Positions 1-10,304 of a DNA stretch of 64,000 bases are shown here, piece by piece. Positions within the stretch are counted from its first letter, which is position 1. Each line of letters begins with the position of its first letter. This stretch comes from Strigamia acuminata (lineage: Eukaryota; Arthropoda; Chilopoda; Geophilomorpha; Linotaeniidae), in contig OX442318.1 of assembly GCA_949358305.1 (NCBI GenBank), positions 6,682,501-6,746,500 on the forward strand, in the 5' to 3' direction. The notes below the pieces were generated by a model. That model saw only the letters and a list, made by a program, of their open reading frames with translations. It made no database searches and had not been told where the DNA came from. Made by a program: the position numbers and the translations under genes.

Positions 1-2586
1 CTCAGGAGTCCATCCGGCCCATACCTGGTACAACGCCCGAGGAAGGTGAACTCCCTCACGGTCGACGATTGTCCAGGCCGCCATAGCCTGCCGACTGTCC
101 AAGAAGACGCCCAGGGACAGCAGCTGGGCCATGACGTTCGTCACTGCCAAATTCAAACTGCTCCGATGGCAGGGGTGAGCGCGGTCCGGATTGCCACTGA
201 ATTGTTGTGACAGCGTCCGCATCTGTTCGATCGCCCAATTGATGTGGTGGGTTTGGGCGGCGTCGGCCTGTCGTATGGCCAACTCGGCAATCGCGGGGTT
301 CTCGTATTCGGCCAGATATTCTTGTAGCTCGCTGAGTGGGGGATAGGCCGCTTCACGCCGGCATCGAGCGTCCATCTCTCGCTGGGCGTACCATTCGGCG
401 TTGCGATAAGGTCGACACACTCGTGGCGTTGGGGGTGACGGTGGACGGCCCAGCCCGGGTAGATTATCGTATCTGACCCGCTTCGGAGCTGGATCCCCCA
501 CCGGAATCATCCGGGGAGGGGTCCAAGCGGTCACGGCTGGGTTTGTACCCTCGAGGAGTGGCGGCCATCGCGATTGCACTTGTGGGGGCACAAGCGCGGT
601 GGGCACAGCCGGTGTTGAGCCCGACGGCCGGTTGGCCGCGTATCCTCGGAAGGCGTTCTTCAATGCTACGGCCAGATCCTGTTTTGTAACCGGCCCATCT
701 TTGTCCGACTCATCTGGGGACATTTGCTCTTCCGTCAACTCTCCCAAATCAATCTCTGCTTGGCGCCTGGACGGTCCAGCCGTGGGTCCGAGACTCTGGG
801 GTTCGGACCGTTTCGCGGCGGCCATCTCTCGCTCCTTCTCTAATCCCTTAGCTATCAGGGATTGTGCTCGCAACTTCTGACGTACTTTGCGCTTTCGATT
901 CCTCCGGGTGCTGGCTGCGACGGATCTTCGTTGGGCCGTCCTCTGGGGGACGTCCGTCGGAGAATTCGGTCTCTGGTGTGATGAGACGGTTCGTCGCGAC
1001 GAGGATTGATCTGACGACTGTGTGGTAATCGCCATGAACAACGAGGATCTTTTCTTTCCTCGATCTTGGTGTGTCTCGGTCCTCGCAGCCCAGTGGGCGG
1101 AAGATTCGACTGTTCGCTCAGCCCGCGCGTCGTCTGGCGAGGCAGGCTCGAGCGTTACTACTCGGCGACACTCCGAGCGCACGACAACTCGAGTTCGGGA
1201 ACTGGAGCTGCTCGAGCGGCTGCGGTAGTCGCGGCTCGTTGACGGGCCGGCCTCTATTGGGGAGACGGCCTGTCTTCTTCGTGCGGGTCCGCGTGGGGCG
1301 GACTCCGCCGGACGCTTCGATCTTCTGTGATGGCGGCGACTTCCCAGGATACCAGCGTGGTATAACTGCCACATCTCAGACTGCGTGGCCGTAAAATTCG
1401 CCGGCGGTATCCATCTGGGTGTCAGATGATCTTCTTCGATGTCGCGAAGCCATCTACGGATTTCTTCGGGGGAGAAACCGTTTCTCTCGAGAACTCGGGT
1501 TACTCCGTGAGTCTCGGTGCGCTTTAAGCGTTTGATCTCGTCGTCCACTATTCTCTGGCGGGCTGCCAAGGTCGGGGCCTCGCTCCACCTATGGGAGGTG
1601 TGCAGCTCGGCCACCGTGCCTGGGTAAGCCTCTTCCAGGTACCCGGAGTAAACGGGGCTCGGCGGATCCGCATCGGGTGGGATCCGCGGCCCCACTCGCT
1701 CCCTCATCTCCTTCGTCATGCACTCGACCAGCGTTTTTGATCGCTCGAATTTTTCCTCGAGGGTCCTGGAATACATCAATCGGATTTTCCAGGCGCTGGT
1801 CTCTGCAGGATAGGCCTGCCGCAGGTAAATCGGCAGGGCTCCGCGAAAGATGTTGTTGGCGGTTGACGCCGTCGGAGGCAGGGCGTCCCACGATTCTAGC
1901 GGGTCGACCTGAATAATTTTAGATCACAAGATTAATATAATAAATCCCAGTTAACGATGGGGATCAGAAATATGCTCAAGATCGACGGTGGCAGCAACTC
2001 CTTTCTTTTGTTGCGGCCGTCGGTCTTATTTTCTTGTTTCGCAGTTCTGCGATGATCTCCGCCGTCGTAGCGCTGATCCAACACTACTTTTGAACTCAGG
2101 TGATCCGCTTTTTTGGAAGGGGTCGCAGGCAAAACCGATCGTTAAATTTTAATTTCTTACGTTAAACTTTTTTATTTTAACTCTAATCGTATTTTAATTT
2201 ATTACGATGTTTAAATTTAAAAGAAAGAAAACCTTTAGTTTTGGTTTTGGTTTGCCACGACGCCATTCCGCGAACACTTCCTTTGTTCTAGTTTTTTGGC
2301 GGCCTTGACTCCGAGGTGAATCTGGGTCCACTCTCGGGTTTTTAGCCAGCCTTAAATCAACAATAAAACAGAAAGAAATATATCAGTCACAAGTCACGCT
2401 CCAATCTGGGTTGGATGCAACAGATTCAAAGAATTATGTGATTTCTCTGGGGAAATCACACTAATTTACCTGCAACGGCGGTTGTTCGTCCCAATTCTCA
2501 TCTTCTTCTGCATTTACGATTAGGCCGTCGCTCTCGTCTCTCGACGATGCGCTCGGCTCTAATCGTGGGTTGCGTCGATCGGCCAT
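1..2586 (-). CDS. Two-exon ORF downstream of retroelement pol, open at the left edge (unrecognised)
   Basis: Exon 1 is 2470-2586 (39 codons from an ATG at 2586) and ends in a GTAAAT donor. Exon 2 starts at 1908 after a TTATTCAG acceptor. It stays open, without any stop, to position 1. The join is phase 0 and gives at least 675 residues. I do not recognise the product. The first ~220 residues of exon 2 look folded (W/Y/L-rich, including RWLRDIEEDH). Then comes a disordered Arg/Ser-rich stretch (RSRSSSSSSRTR), a basic helix (NRKRKVRQKLRAQ), a Pro-rich part, and a folded region reaching the edge. I see no signal peptide, membrane segment or zinc finger in the visible part. It begins 380 bp after pol on the same strand and has the same GC-rich composition. 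It may therefore be a third ORF of the retroelement, or an unrelated gene or element. It does not look like Env. Confidence 0.6.
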
Positions 2587-2966
2587 TTCAATTTAGGAAA
2601 ATGAAGTTTTGTTTGAGAGGTCTTTGTCTTTCTCTTTGGGGGAGAAGCAAAAACACGTCTCGTCGTGTTAAAAACAGTCGGAAACTGGGCCTATCGACGC
2701 TGAGAATTGTGGGTCTCGAACGCGTCTCGTATTTTGCGAGATCCGCCGTGCTGGCAATGACGCTACGGGGTCGACCGCGTGGTTTCGTTGTCACGTGGTC
2801 GCCCGCTACGTCATAACTTCTCGTCTGTTAGTGGTGACTGCGACAATTCGTTGCGAAGTTTGGATTTAGCTAATTTTTCGCGTCTCAACATGTGCAGCAG
2901 CTCTCGTAAGTAAATCTTTTTATTTTACAAGGCCTCCGCTCCATGTTATCACATTTTCTTTTATTT
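2587..2966 (-). other. Spacer between pol and the downstream ORF
   Basis: There is no coding sequence here. If the element ended with pol, the 3' LTR should lie here. Nothing in this stretch or in the intron 1909-2469 resembles the LTR at 10305-11102. It contains a CRE-like TGACGTAG and an E-box CACGTG on the minus strand, so it could act as promoter or leader for the next ORF (inference). Confidence 0.4.
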
Positions 2967-5900
2967 TTAGTTCTTCCCCACGACTTTGCCGTCCCGAATG
3001 AACGGATTATTGCTTCGTCGTGGTCGAAGGTTGATTTTCGACGTGCTCGTAGATCGTGACTCTACTTGCTCGTTCATCTCCGATGTGTTGGCATTTTTCT
3101 CATTACTAATTTTTTTATTTTCCATTTCAGAAGTACTTTCTTCTGCTTCCTCCCTCTCCGAAATTGCTTGCTCCGGCTGTGCTGGAGCCTCGTCGGCCGG
3201 AGATTCGGCGTCGAAGAATTCATCCTCGTCCTCCGCTATATTTTCAGCTTCATTTGTTTTTTGGAACGTGTCGACCACGGTGCCCCCTTGGCCGCTGTGT
3301 GTCTGACCTTCCAGCCAGATTTCTTGGGGAAACTCTGGCAGATATGGCCTTAAATCTCGGCCATGTATCGACTGAAAATTTTTGTTGTCCTCTAAGCGGC
3401 GTAGTTGGTATGCGTTGCCGCCGTGTTCGGCCACAATTACATAGGGACCGTCCCTCTTGTCGGCTAAACCTGCGGCGATGCCCCTCGCTGCATTGGACAA
3501 CGTGTGTGCCTCCTTCCACACTAGATCATTCACTTTAAAGTTCGCGAAAGCGAGATCGCCTTCTTTATCTGCGATTCTTTCTCTCATGTTGAAAATATGC
3601 GCCATCATATGCTGGTATGTGTCGGATATAGTCTGTTCCAACCGGCACACGTACTCGTGTGGGCTCGATGGGTCTAATACGTTAACAGCTTCGGCAACGC
3701 GTGGGTCCCATGGCATCCTTAATTCGCGGGCGAAGTTGAGGTACGCCGGTGAGAATTCGCGTGTTCTTGACACGGTTGAGCGAATGCTGAAAGCGATTTC
3801 TCGCAGGTATTCGTCCCATCGATTGTGAATATCGGTGAATACTGTCAGCGCATATTTTATGTCTTTATTTAATCTCTCGACTGGGTTTGTCTGAGGATTA
3901 TACGTGGAGGTGTTTGATGCATCCATTTTAAATTTTCTACAGAAGTCCTTATATATTCTCGATCGGAATTGGGGGCCGTTATCCGAAATGAGTTTTCTGG
4001 GAAACCCAAATCGCATTGCCACGTCGTAAAGGCACTCGACTATGTTTTCAGCCGAGGGCTTCGCGAGGGCGTACAGCTCCGGCCATCGGGTGGCCACGTC
4101 CATAATTACGAGAATATACATGTTCTTGTTTCCCGTTGTGGGCTTGGGGCCCATCAAGTCTATGCTTAAGCAGTCAAACGGTGCGTAGGGTCCGAGAGAC
4201 ATGGCGTTTCTGGCCACTTTATCTCGCGGTCTGCACGCTTGGCACCGGGGGCAGTGTCGGATAAATTTCGTTATCTTTTGCCGCGCGCCCGGCCAGAAGA
4301 AAAGTTGTTTTACTCGATAAAGGGTCCTCGCCACGCCAGAATGGCTGGCGAGCGGGTGTCCGTGCATCAGCCACAACAGTCGGGTGTGCAGCGATGCCGG
4401 CACGACCACTTTAACCGAGTTTCCCGCTCCGCTGAGGTCATCTTGAAACGTCGGGTGGTATTTTACCAGGAGTTCATCATCTATGAGGTAGCTTGTTGCT
4501 TCTTTGACGAACTGTTTCCGGCGGTGTGGGTTTGTCATCCCTTCCGGAAATTCGCCGTTCAGCAAATATTGCGTTATAATTTGACATTTTGTGTCTGCTG
4601 CCTGGTGTTCGACGAACTCACGTCTCGTGGGTGGAGCGTATTGTGTTTTTTCTTCAATTTTTGCTGTGAAGGCGCGTAGTAGTGTTTTGTGGGTTTCTCC
4701 GGGGGGCGGAGATTGAATTTCGGATGTTGAATTGTTTGTCCCAGCTGGCTGGTATGTTCGAGTCCAAAAACCACAAAACGTTCTATCTTCAGGCTCCATC
4801 ACTGGTAGCTCGTTCGCCTTTCGCAAACGCCATATTCTCCGTGGAGTCGGGCAGTACAAGAGGTGGGTGTCGTCCTCGCCGTCGTCGTCTGGTCCTTGGG
4901 GGTCAGAGGCTGGGGCTCTCGAGAGGGCGTCGGCCACATGATTGTACTTCCCGGGGCGGTACGTAATTGTTATATCGCACGCCATTAACTCCAGTTGCCA
5001 TCGTGCGAGTCGGCCGGAGGGTTCCTTGAGCTTCATCAACCAGCTTAGTGCCTGGTGATCTGTCTGAACCTCGAAGTTCGTGTACTCCAGATAGTCGCGA
5101 AATTTCCGAACTGCCCAAATTACGGCTAGGCATTCTAGTTCCGTTGCCGTATAATTTTTCTCCGCGCCCTGTATTTTTCTGCTTATAAACATACAGGGTA
5201 CTTCTTGCGAGATTCCGTTGTACACGTGGGTCTGCAGAAGGGCTGCACCCAGTCCGATTTTACTCGCGTCGGTGTGCAACACGAACGGTCGTTTTAGGTC
5301 CGGCAATGGCATCTTTTCGACGTCAGCCAGCATTTGCTTGATAGTGCTAAATGCGGCCTCGCACTGGACCGTCCACTCAAACTCTTTATCCGTTCGTAAG
5401 AGATCCGTTATAGGCGCGGCCACTTCAGCCAGACCAGAGAGTAGTCGGCCGAAGAAATTGACCATGCCCATGAATCTCTGGACACCTTTTATATCTTCGG
5501 GGGCGGGGAATCCGTTTATTGCTTTGATTTTTTCGGGGTCAATCGCGATTCCCTCGACTCCTATTCGATATCCTAGGAAGGCAAGCTCTTTCCTGCAAAA
5601 CTTGCTCTTCCCTGGATGGATGTGGAGTCCTGCCTTGGCTAGGCGAGAGACCACTCTATCGATGTGGTCTATATGTTCTTCGAATGTGTCCGACGTTATT
5701 ATGATGTCGTCGAGATACGCCCACACGAAGTCGTGCAGCATATCTCCCAACACGCTTTCGATCAGTTTCTGGAACGTGCTCGGGGCGTTTACAAGCCCGA
5801 ACGGCATCACGTTGAACATTAGTCTTCCTATCGGGGAGTAGAAAGCCGTTTTCAGTTTGTCTTCGGGTTTTAGCTCCACTTGCCAATACCCCTTTGACAG

Positions 5901-7097
5901 GTCCATGGTGGTTACCCACTTGAACGGGCTCAGTTCCCGGAGGATCGAGTCTATAGACGGCATCTGAATCGGGTCTATAACCGTTATCGCGTTCAGGGGG
6001 CGATAATCAATGCATAGTCGAGGTTCCGAGCCTGGACGCATCACCAGGACGATCCGCATGGCGTATTCGCCCAGGGCTTGCGTTACTATGCCCTTGTCGA
6101 GCATGTCTTGGCACATTTGCGTCACGATGTCTCTTTTCTGGGGGTTCATCCCCTTGTAAGGCACTCGAATCGGCTTGTCTGTGGTTAAGACTATTTCGTG
6201 TGTTGCTTCCGTCGTTCGACCAGGTGTCTTGGTCAGAATTCTTTCATGCTTTCGAAGCACTCGCCTTAGTAGCGATGCCTCGTTAACACGCAGTGCTGCC
6301 TCCTCGACCAGGGTGTCCACGACGTTACTCCTCTGTAATTCCAGAGTGAAGGCTGCGAAATCGTAATCTTGGACGAATTTTCGCAATCCTCTTCCGTATT
6401 CCTCTTTGTCCTTGGCTTCGTCCAGTAATTTTTGGGGAACTACGGGGACTGACCGTTCTCCCTCGGGACTTATCCAGTTCCATGAACGGGTTATCGGGTT
6501 TGGCTGAATTTTCAGTTTCGCCATGATGTCCATCCCTAGGAGGAATACTTTGTCGTGGGATGGCAAGACTATGAAGGGGTGGGACAGGTTCCCCCCCGTC
6601 CAGTCGATCATGATGCGAACTACGCCCTTCGGCTTGACGTAGCCGTTGGCGGTGAGCAATTCTACGTTCGCGTTCACTTGTGCCACCTTCTTTCCAATAT
6701 CCAAGTCTTTTACTATATCTTCGGATATGAATGAACGATCCGCTCCTGAATCCAGTAGACCGAACAATTTTTGGTTTTCTATCTCCACTGGCAGCATACA
6801 CAGAGTTTCGCAATGTGCTTTCGTGACATTGCAGTGAAATACGCGTAATGTCTGGGGCTCAACCTCCAGATTGAACGGAAGGTCCGTCCAATCCATGTCG
6901 ACCTCCGGTTTCGTTCTCACTTGCATACTCGTTAACGTCACTTTTTCCTCCTTCTTCGGAACGATCTGTATGCGGTCTTTGATCTGTGCCTCTGCCAAGG
7001 CATGACCTGCGGGTCCAGTGTGATATTTCTTCTTTTTAATTTCCGCGGCTGGCGCAGACGAAGCTGAATTTATTTCGGCGACGCCTGCGCTTGGAAG
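2967..7097 (-). CDS. pol: Ty3/gypsy-type Pol polyprotein (protease, reverse transcriptase, RNase H, integrase)
   Basis: Intact pol of an LTR retrotransposon. There is no ATG at its 5' end. The frame is open upstream into gag, and the natural entry is a -1 shift at 7097-7103. Counting from a TTG at 6998, the aspartic protease motif LLDSGADRSFI lies near residue 83. The RT box YLDD is near 427, with MDLSKGYWQ and FGLVNAPSTFQ before it. RNase H (LHTDAS) is near 572. The integrase HHCC finger lies near 866-920, and the catalytic D (SIDLMG), D (SDNGPQF) and E (NPVERLN) near 947, 1004 and 1042. The order PR-RT-RH-IN is that of Ty3/gypsy (Metaviridae). The C-terminus is acidic and I see no chromodomain. 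There is no stop or frameshift over about 4 kb, so the copy looks young. It makes the enzymes that copy and integrate the element. Confidence 0.95.
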   Translation of the reverse strand, partial: LPSAGVAEINSASSAPAAEIKKKKYHTGPAGHALAEAQIKDRIQIVPKKEEKVTLTSMQVRTKPEVDMDWTDLPFNLEVEPQTLRVFHCNVTKAHCETLCMLPVEIENQKLFGLLDSGADRSFISEDIVKDLDIGKKVAQVNANVELLTANGYVKPKGVVRIMIDWTGGNLSHPFIVLPSHDKVFLLGMDIMAKLKIQPNPITRSWNWISPEGERSVPVVPQKLLDEAKDKEEYGRGLRKFVQDYDFAAFTLELQRSNVVDTLVEEAALRVNEASLLRRVLRKHERILTKTPGRTTEATHEIVLTTDKPIRVPYKGMNPQKRDIVTQMCQDMLDKGIVTQALGEYAMRIVLVMRPGSEPRLCIDYRPLNAITVIDPIQMPSIDSILRELSPFKWVTTMDLSKGYWQVELKPEDKLKTAFYSPIGRLMFNVMPFGLVNAPSTFQKLIESVLGDMLHDFVWAYLDDIIITSDTFEEHIDHIDRVVSRLAKAGLHIHPGKSKFCRKELAFLGYRIGVEGIAIDPEKIKAINGFPAPEDIKGVQRFMGMVNFFGRLLSGLAEVAAPITDLLRTDKEFEWTVQCEAAFSTIKQMLADVEKMPLPDLKRPFVLHTDASKIGLGAALLQTHVYNGISQEVPCMFISRKIQGAEKNYTATELECLAVIWAVRKFRDYLEYTNFEVQTDHQALSWLMKLKEPSGRLARWQLELMACDITITYRPGKYNHVADALSRAPASDPQGPDDDGEDDTHLLYCPTPRRIWRLRKANELPVMEPEDRTFCGFWTRTYQPAGTNNSTSEIQSPPPGETHKTLLRAFTAKIEEKTQYAPPTRREFVEHQAADTKCQIITQYLLNGEFPEGMTNPHRRKQFVKEATSYLIDDELLVKYHPTFQDDLSGAGNSVKVVVPASLHTRLLWLMHGHPLASHSGVARTLYRVKQLFFWPGARQKITKFIRHCPRCQACRPRDKVARNAMSLGPYAPFDCLSIDLMGPKPTTGNKNMYILVIMDVATRWPELYALAKPSAENIVECLYDVAMRFGFPRKLISDNGPQFRSRIYKDFCRKFKMDASNTSTYNPQTNPVERLNKDIKYALTVFTDIHNRWDEYLREIAFSIRSTVSRTREFSPAYLNFARELRMPWDPRVAEAVNVLDPSSPHEYVCRLEQTISDTYQHMMAHIFNMRERIADKEGDLAFANFKVNDLVWKEAHTLSNAARGIAAGLADKRDGPYVIVAEHGGNAYQLRRLEDNKNFQSIHGRDLRPYLPEFPQEIWLEGQTHSGQGGTVVDTFQKTNEAENIAEDEDEFFDAESPADEAPAQPEQAISEREEAEESTSEMENKKISNEKNANTSEMNEQVESRSTSTSKINLRPRRSNNPFIRDGKVVGKN

Positions 7098-7103
7098 TTT
7101 TTT
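7052..7103 (-). promoter_or_regulatory. Predicted -1 programmed ribosomal frameshift signal between gag and pol
   Basis: On the minus strand the heptamer A AAA AAC (7103-7097) sits in the gag frame 24 nt before the gag stop. This is a known slippery sequence. After a 6-nt spacer (7096-7091) a 9-bp stem can form: GCGCAGGCG at 7090-7082 with CGTCTGCGC at 7060-7052, one G-U pair, loop of about 21 nt. Slipping back by one base places the ribosome exactly in the pol frame. Spacing and stem fit known retroviral signals. Function is inferred, not tested. Confidence 0.82.
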
Positions 7104-10100
7104 GCCAGATCAGTTCTTAACTCCATCATCATTTTCATCATGGTTTGCATGATGTCCTTTTCTTTGACGGTTTTCTCACATTTATCTGAGTAGTGGCCGT
7201 ATTCTCCACAGCTGTAACATTTGATGTTACTTTTATCCCCTGTGGGAGTGAATCCCGGTTTTTTCGGGACGAAGGGCGTCGGGAATCGTCTTTTTCCTCC
7301 CAATGCTCCTCTCGCTTTTGTTGCTTGCACGTGTGCTCTGAATTGTGTGATTGCCAAGGCCCGGTGTGCATGGTGCAAATAGGGACCTTGATCGTCGCAT
7401 CCCGTCGATAAGTTTTCGAGGTGCTCATTTAGGGCTTCCTCGTCGCTCGATGCTGGCTCCTCTTCTTTAGCCGTGGCGAGAGGTGTTGTCTCTTCGACTT
7501 TCTCCATCTGGGTGGAGTCCGTCGAGGTCACCTGCATCGCCGTCGCTGCCGGTGCTTTCTTTGGGGCAGCTATCGGGTTGGCTGGAAGAATACTGCCTGC
7601 TTTAGGCGTCAGCATTCGTCCGAAGGATGCTTCGGTGAGACTCATTATGCCGCTCAAATATTCACTTGGCCTCATTAATTTTTCTGAGGTCTTGTGGCGT
7701 TCGGCGCTCGTCTGCAACCGCTTCTCGTGCGCGTCAGCTTCTTCCGGGGGCAGAGTGGCGTAATACCGCTGTTCTATTTCTAACGTGTTTGTTAGAAGAT
7801 AGTTACTGACATCTTGGTAATCGCCAGTGCGGGGTGCACGCATGTCTAGCAGAATTCTTTGCGAGTGGGCCGATAATCCTCCGTAAAAGATCATCGTAAA
7901 ACCAGCGGGGTTTATTTCGTACGGCGCTCTTGCAAACAGGAGTTTCGCTCGGGCGTCGTAGTCGGCTAATGTTTCTCCTGGGGCTTGTCGTAGACCCCGT
8001 AATTTGTTACTGATCTCGTCTGGAGTCTCGCCGTATCGGAGATCGAAACGGACGAGAAAATCGTCCCAGGTTGGGTTTTTCAGTCCCTGGTACCATTCTC
8101 GAGCTGACCCCGTAGTTAGCTCCACTAGCCCGTGGGTTAGCATGTCGGCGACGGTGGCTTTTGTCGCTTTCTTGATACGCATTACTTCGTCCAGGAAGCG
8201 GTCTCCGGCCTTCCACGAACCGTCAAATCGCGTTTGAATATAGTGTTGCCAGCGGATGTTACCCGTGGCTTCACTGCTTGGTTCGTTTCGTACGCCATAT
8301 TTGCGCTTAACCCTCTCTCCAGCGCGATTATGTTCGTCGCCTGGATGGCCTAGATCGATTCCTTCTCTTCTGAAAGAGTTCAGCAGGGCTCGGCCTAGCT
8401 CAGACATCGTGTAATGTCGGCCAGATGAGTCCTGAAAGTTCCCTTCCTCTGAACGAGGGTTGGAGCTCCGGGAAGAGCGGTCTGAAGCATTCGGCCGGTT
8501 CGACCGGTGCCCATCGCTGCCTTCTTGACTCCTTCCTGTAGACGGTCGACTCGGATGGTCGTCGTCCGACGAATCGGAGGGCTCGGAGGGATCTCCTTGG
8601 GGGTGAAACCTCGGCCCTCTCGGTGGGGTCTCTCCGCCAGCCTTCTTCTGTTTCGAGCCTTCGGATGGCGGCGGCTCCCCTCCGTCGTTGTTCTCGCAAA
8701 AAGAATGCCATCTGTTTTCCTCGCTCTCGGGGCGTTCCCGATTTTTATTTGCGTTTTTCTTTTCGAGTAACGCGTCGATGGCTGCTCCCGTCTCGGATCT
8801 TTTTGAGGGGTGACGGTCCTTTGTTTTTGGGACCGATCCGTCTCTCTTTTGAGATTTCCCCCTTTTTGCCGTTTTTGCCGGCTTTGCTGCATCTTCTCCT
8901 GTGTCGGTATCAGAGCCGCTTGGGGGTTCTGACTTCCGTTTCGGGTTTTCTTCCCTTTTCTTCCTGCCCGAGACACCTTGTTCGTACTCTTTTTGGAACT
9001 TTTCTGTTTCTTTCTCCCAGTTTTCGGCTTCCCATCTTTTTTGCTCATCTATTATGGCTTGTTTCTTTGCTTTGTACTCTTCGGTCCATCTGACTCGGTC
9101 CCATTCCTCTTTCTCTTTCAGGAACTGTTCCTTTTCTTTTCTGGCTTCCTCTTCTCTCAACCTCTCGCGATGTTGTTCTTCCCATTTTTGGTGTTGTAAA
9201 ATGGCTTCTTCTCGCAACATTTGTAGCTTTTCTGCTTTTCTTTGAGCTACGAGCGCTTGAAATTGGTCCTCGTACTCTTGAGCTTCTCGATGTCGCCCTT
9301 CCACCGTGGCGTTCCATTCTTTTCGAATTTTAGCTTCTCGTTCCTCCCTCATTTTTTGGACCAGTTTTTCTGTTCTCTCGGTGGTTCTTCTTTCGCGTTG
9401 CTCCCTTTCTTCCTCTTCCTTCCAGAGTTCTCGCCGCTCTGCGCTCAGTCTTCGTTGGCGATTAGTCGCTTCTTGTCTGGCTTCTTCGCGGGCCTTCTCT
9501 CTGGATTGGTGAAGTGCCCGGTTGGGGTCTGGCGCGAAACCTCCGGTGTCACTGGGCGTTACCTGGGGCATGGGCGTCTCCGCTGCTGGTCTTGCGACCG
9601 GCGTCGGGGCTTGTGCCGCGCAGATAGCGTCAGTGAGTAGAGTAATCGATTCCCAGACTGACGTTCCTACTGGAATGTCTATCATCGCTTTCAGTTGGGC
9701 AGCTTGCCGTGTCAACCGAATTAGGTGAGATACCTCGAAGGAAACAACCGCAGGACTCGCCGTAACTCGGGGGGTTATCGGGGTCCCGCCGTCGTTTTTT
9801 CGTGGGGTTTGCTCCACGGACGTCTGAGCCGTGGGTGGCGATGGGTTCGTGCCGACCGTGACCGTTATTTTCGGAGCTTCATTCGTCTCCTCGGTCATCA
9901 ATATCGATACTCGTCCTGGCGATACGTCGCGAATTTCTTCTCGATTTTCTATGGCTTCCGGATCGGTATCCTCGAAGGGTTGCATATTCAAGGGAACCCG
10001 CTCTCGCTCTGGCCCGTCTAGGGCCGCGAGCGATGCAGCTTGCTCCTCTTTCTGCGCCTTCGCTCTCCTTTTATTCGCTCGGGCTTTCGCCTTTGCGGAC

Positions 10101-10210
10101 ATTTCAGGGACGGGACCATCCGATCTCAGGTGGTAGTCGGAGGTCCTTTTTCCCTTCTCGGGCATTCTCTGCTCGGTTTCAGACGTGGATTGCTCGTCTT
10201 TGTCTGACAT
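7070..10210 (-). CDS. gag: Ty3/gypsy-type Gag polyprotein with a long charged helical region
   Basis: An uninterrupted ORF of 1,046 residues, large for a Gag. The N-terminal ~200 residues are disordered and basic/acidic. Residues ~230-400 are an extended Glu/Arg/Lys/Gln-rich helix (runs such as KEEEEREQRERRTTERTEK), probably a coiled coil. A Ser/Asp/Arg-rich linker follows. A capsid-like segment (~660-800) contains AREWYQGLKNPTWDDFLVRF, a typical Ty3 Gag pattern. A CCHC zinc knuckle (CYSCGEYGHYSDKC) lies near residue 996. Gag forms the particle and packages element RNA. The ATG is 75 nt after the primer-binding site, as expected for an LTR element. The coiled-coil insertion is unusual. Frame -1 leads into pol. 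Confidence 0.93.
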   Translation of the reverse strand: MSDKDEQSTSETEQRMPEKGKRTSDYHLRSDGPVPEMSAKAKARANKRRAKAQKEEQAASLAALDGPERERVPLNMQPFEDTDPEAIENREEIRDVSPGRVSILMTEETNEAPKITVTVGTNPSPPTAQTSVEQTPRKNDGGTPITPRVTASPAVVSFEVSHLIRLTRQAAQLKAMIDIPVGTSVWESITLLTDAICAAQAPTPVARPAAETPMPQVTPSDTGGFAPDPNRALHQSREKAREEARQEATNRQRRLSAERRELWKEEEEREQRERRTTERTEKLVQKMREEREAKIRKEWNATVEGRHREAQEYEDQFQALVAQRKAEKLQMLREEAILQHQKWEEQHRERLREEEARKEKEQFLKEKEEWDRVRWTEEYKAKKQAIIDEQKRWEAENWEKETEKFQKEYEQGVSGRKKREENPKRKSEPPSGSDTDTGEDAAKPAKTAKRGKSQKRDGSVPKTKDRHPSKRSETGAAIDALLEKKNANKNRERPESEENRWHSFCENNDGGEPPPSEGSKQKKAGGETPPRGPRFHPQGDPSEPSDSSDDDHPSRPSTGRSQEGSDGHRSNRPNASDRSSRSSNPRSEEGNFQDSSGRHYTMSELGRALLNSFRREGIDLGHPGDEHNRAGERVKRKYGVRNEPSSEATGNIRWQHYIQTRFDGSWKAGDRFLDEVMRIKKATKATVADMLTHGLVELTTGSAREWYQGLKNPTWDDFLVRFDLRYGETPDEISNKLRGLRQAPGETLADYDARAKLLFARAPYEINPAGFTMIFYGGLSAHSQRILLDMRAPRTGDYQDVSNYLLTNTLEIEQRYYATLPPEEADAHEKRLQTSAERHKTSEKLMRPSEYLSGIMSLTEASFGRMLTPKAGSILPANPIAAPKKAPAATAMQVTSTDSTQMEKVEETTPLATAKEEEPASSDEEALNEHLENLSTGCDDQGPYLHHAHRALAITQFRAHVQATKARGALGGKRRFPTPFVPKKPGFTPTGDKSNIKCYSCGEYGHYSDKCEKTVKEKDIMQTMMKMMMELRTDLAKNFQAQASPK

Positions 10211-10284
10211 TTTCTTTCGGTAATTCTACGATTTGGGTTATCTTATTGAGAGATCACAAGTTCAGATTTGAGATTTATTTCTAA

Positions 10285-10302
10285 ATCCCGGACGGGCCCC
10301 CA
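10285..10302 (-). promoter_or_regulatory. Primer-binding site matching the 3' end of tRNA-Pro
   Basis: On the minus strand the 18 bases TGGGGGCCCGTCCGGGAT lie 2 bp inside the LTR end. They differ at one base from the complement of the metazoan tRNA-Pro 3' end used by murine leukaemia virus and several gypsy elements (from memory). This fixes the 5' LTR side at 10305 and rightwards and confirms the element's orientation. Confidence 0.85.
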
Positions 10303-10304
10303 CG

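Noticed and set aside
1909-2966. 3' LTR of the retroelement
   Set aside because: I compared it by eye with 10305-11102 and found no shared stretch beyond the short word CTTGTGATCT, which also lies in the gag leader.
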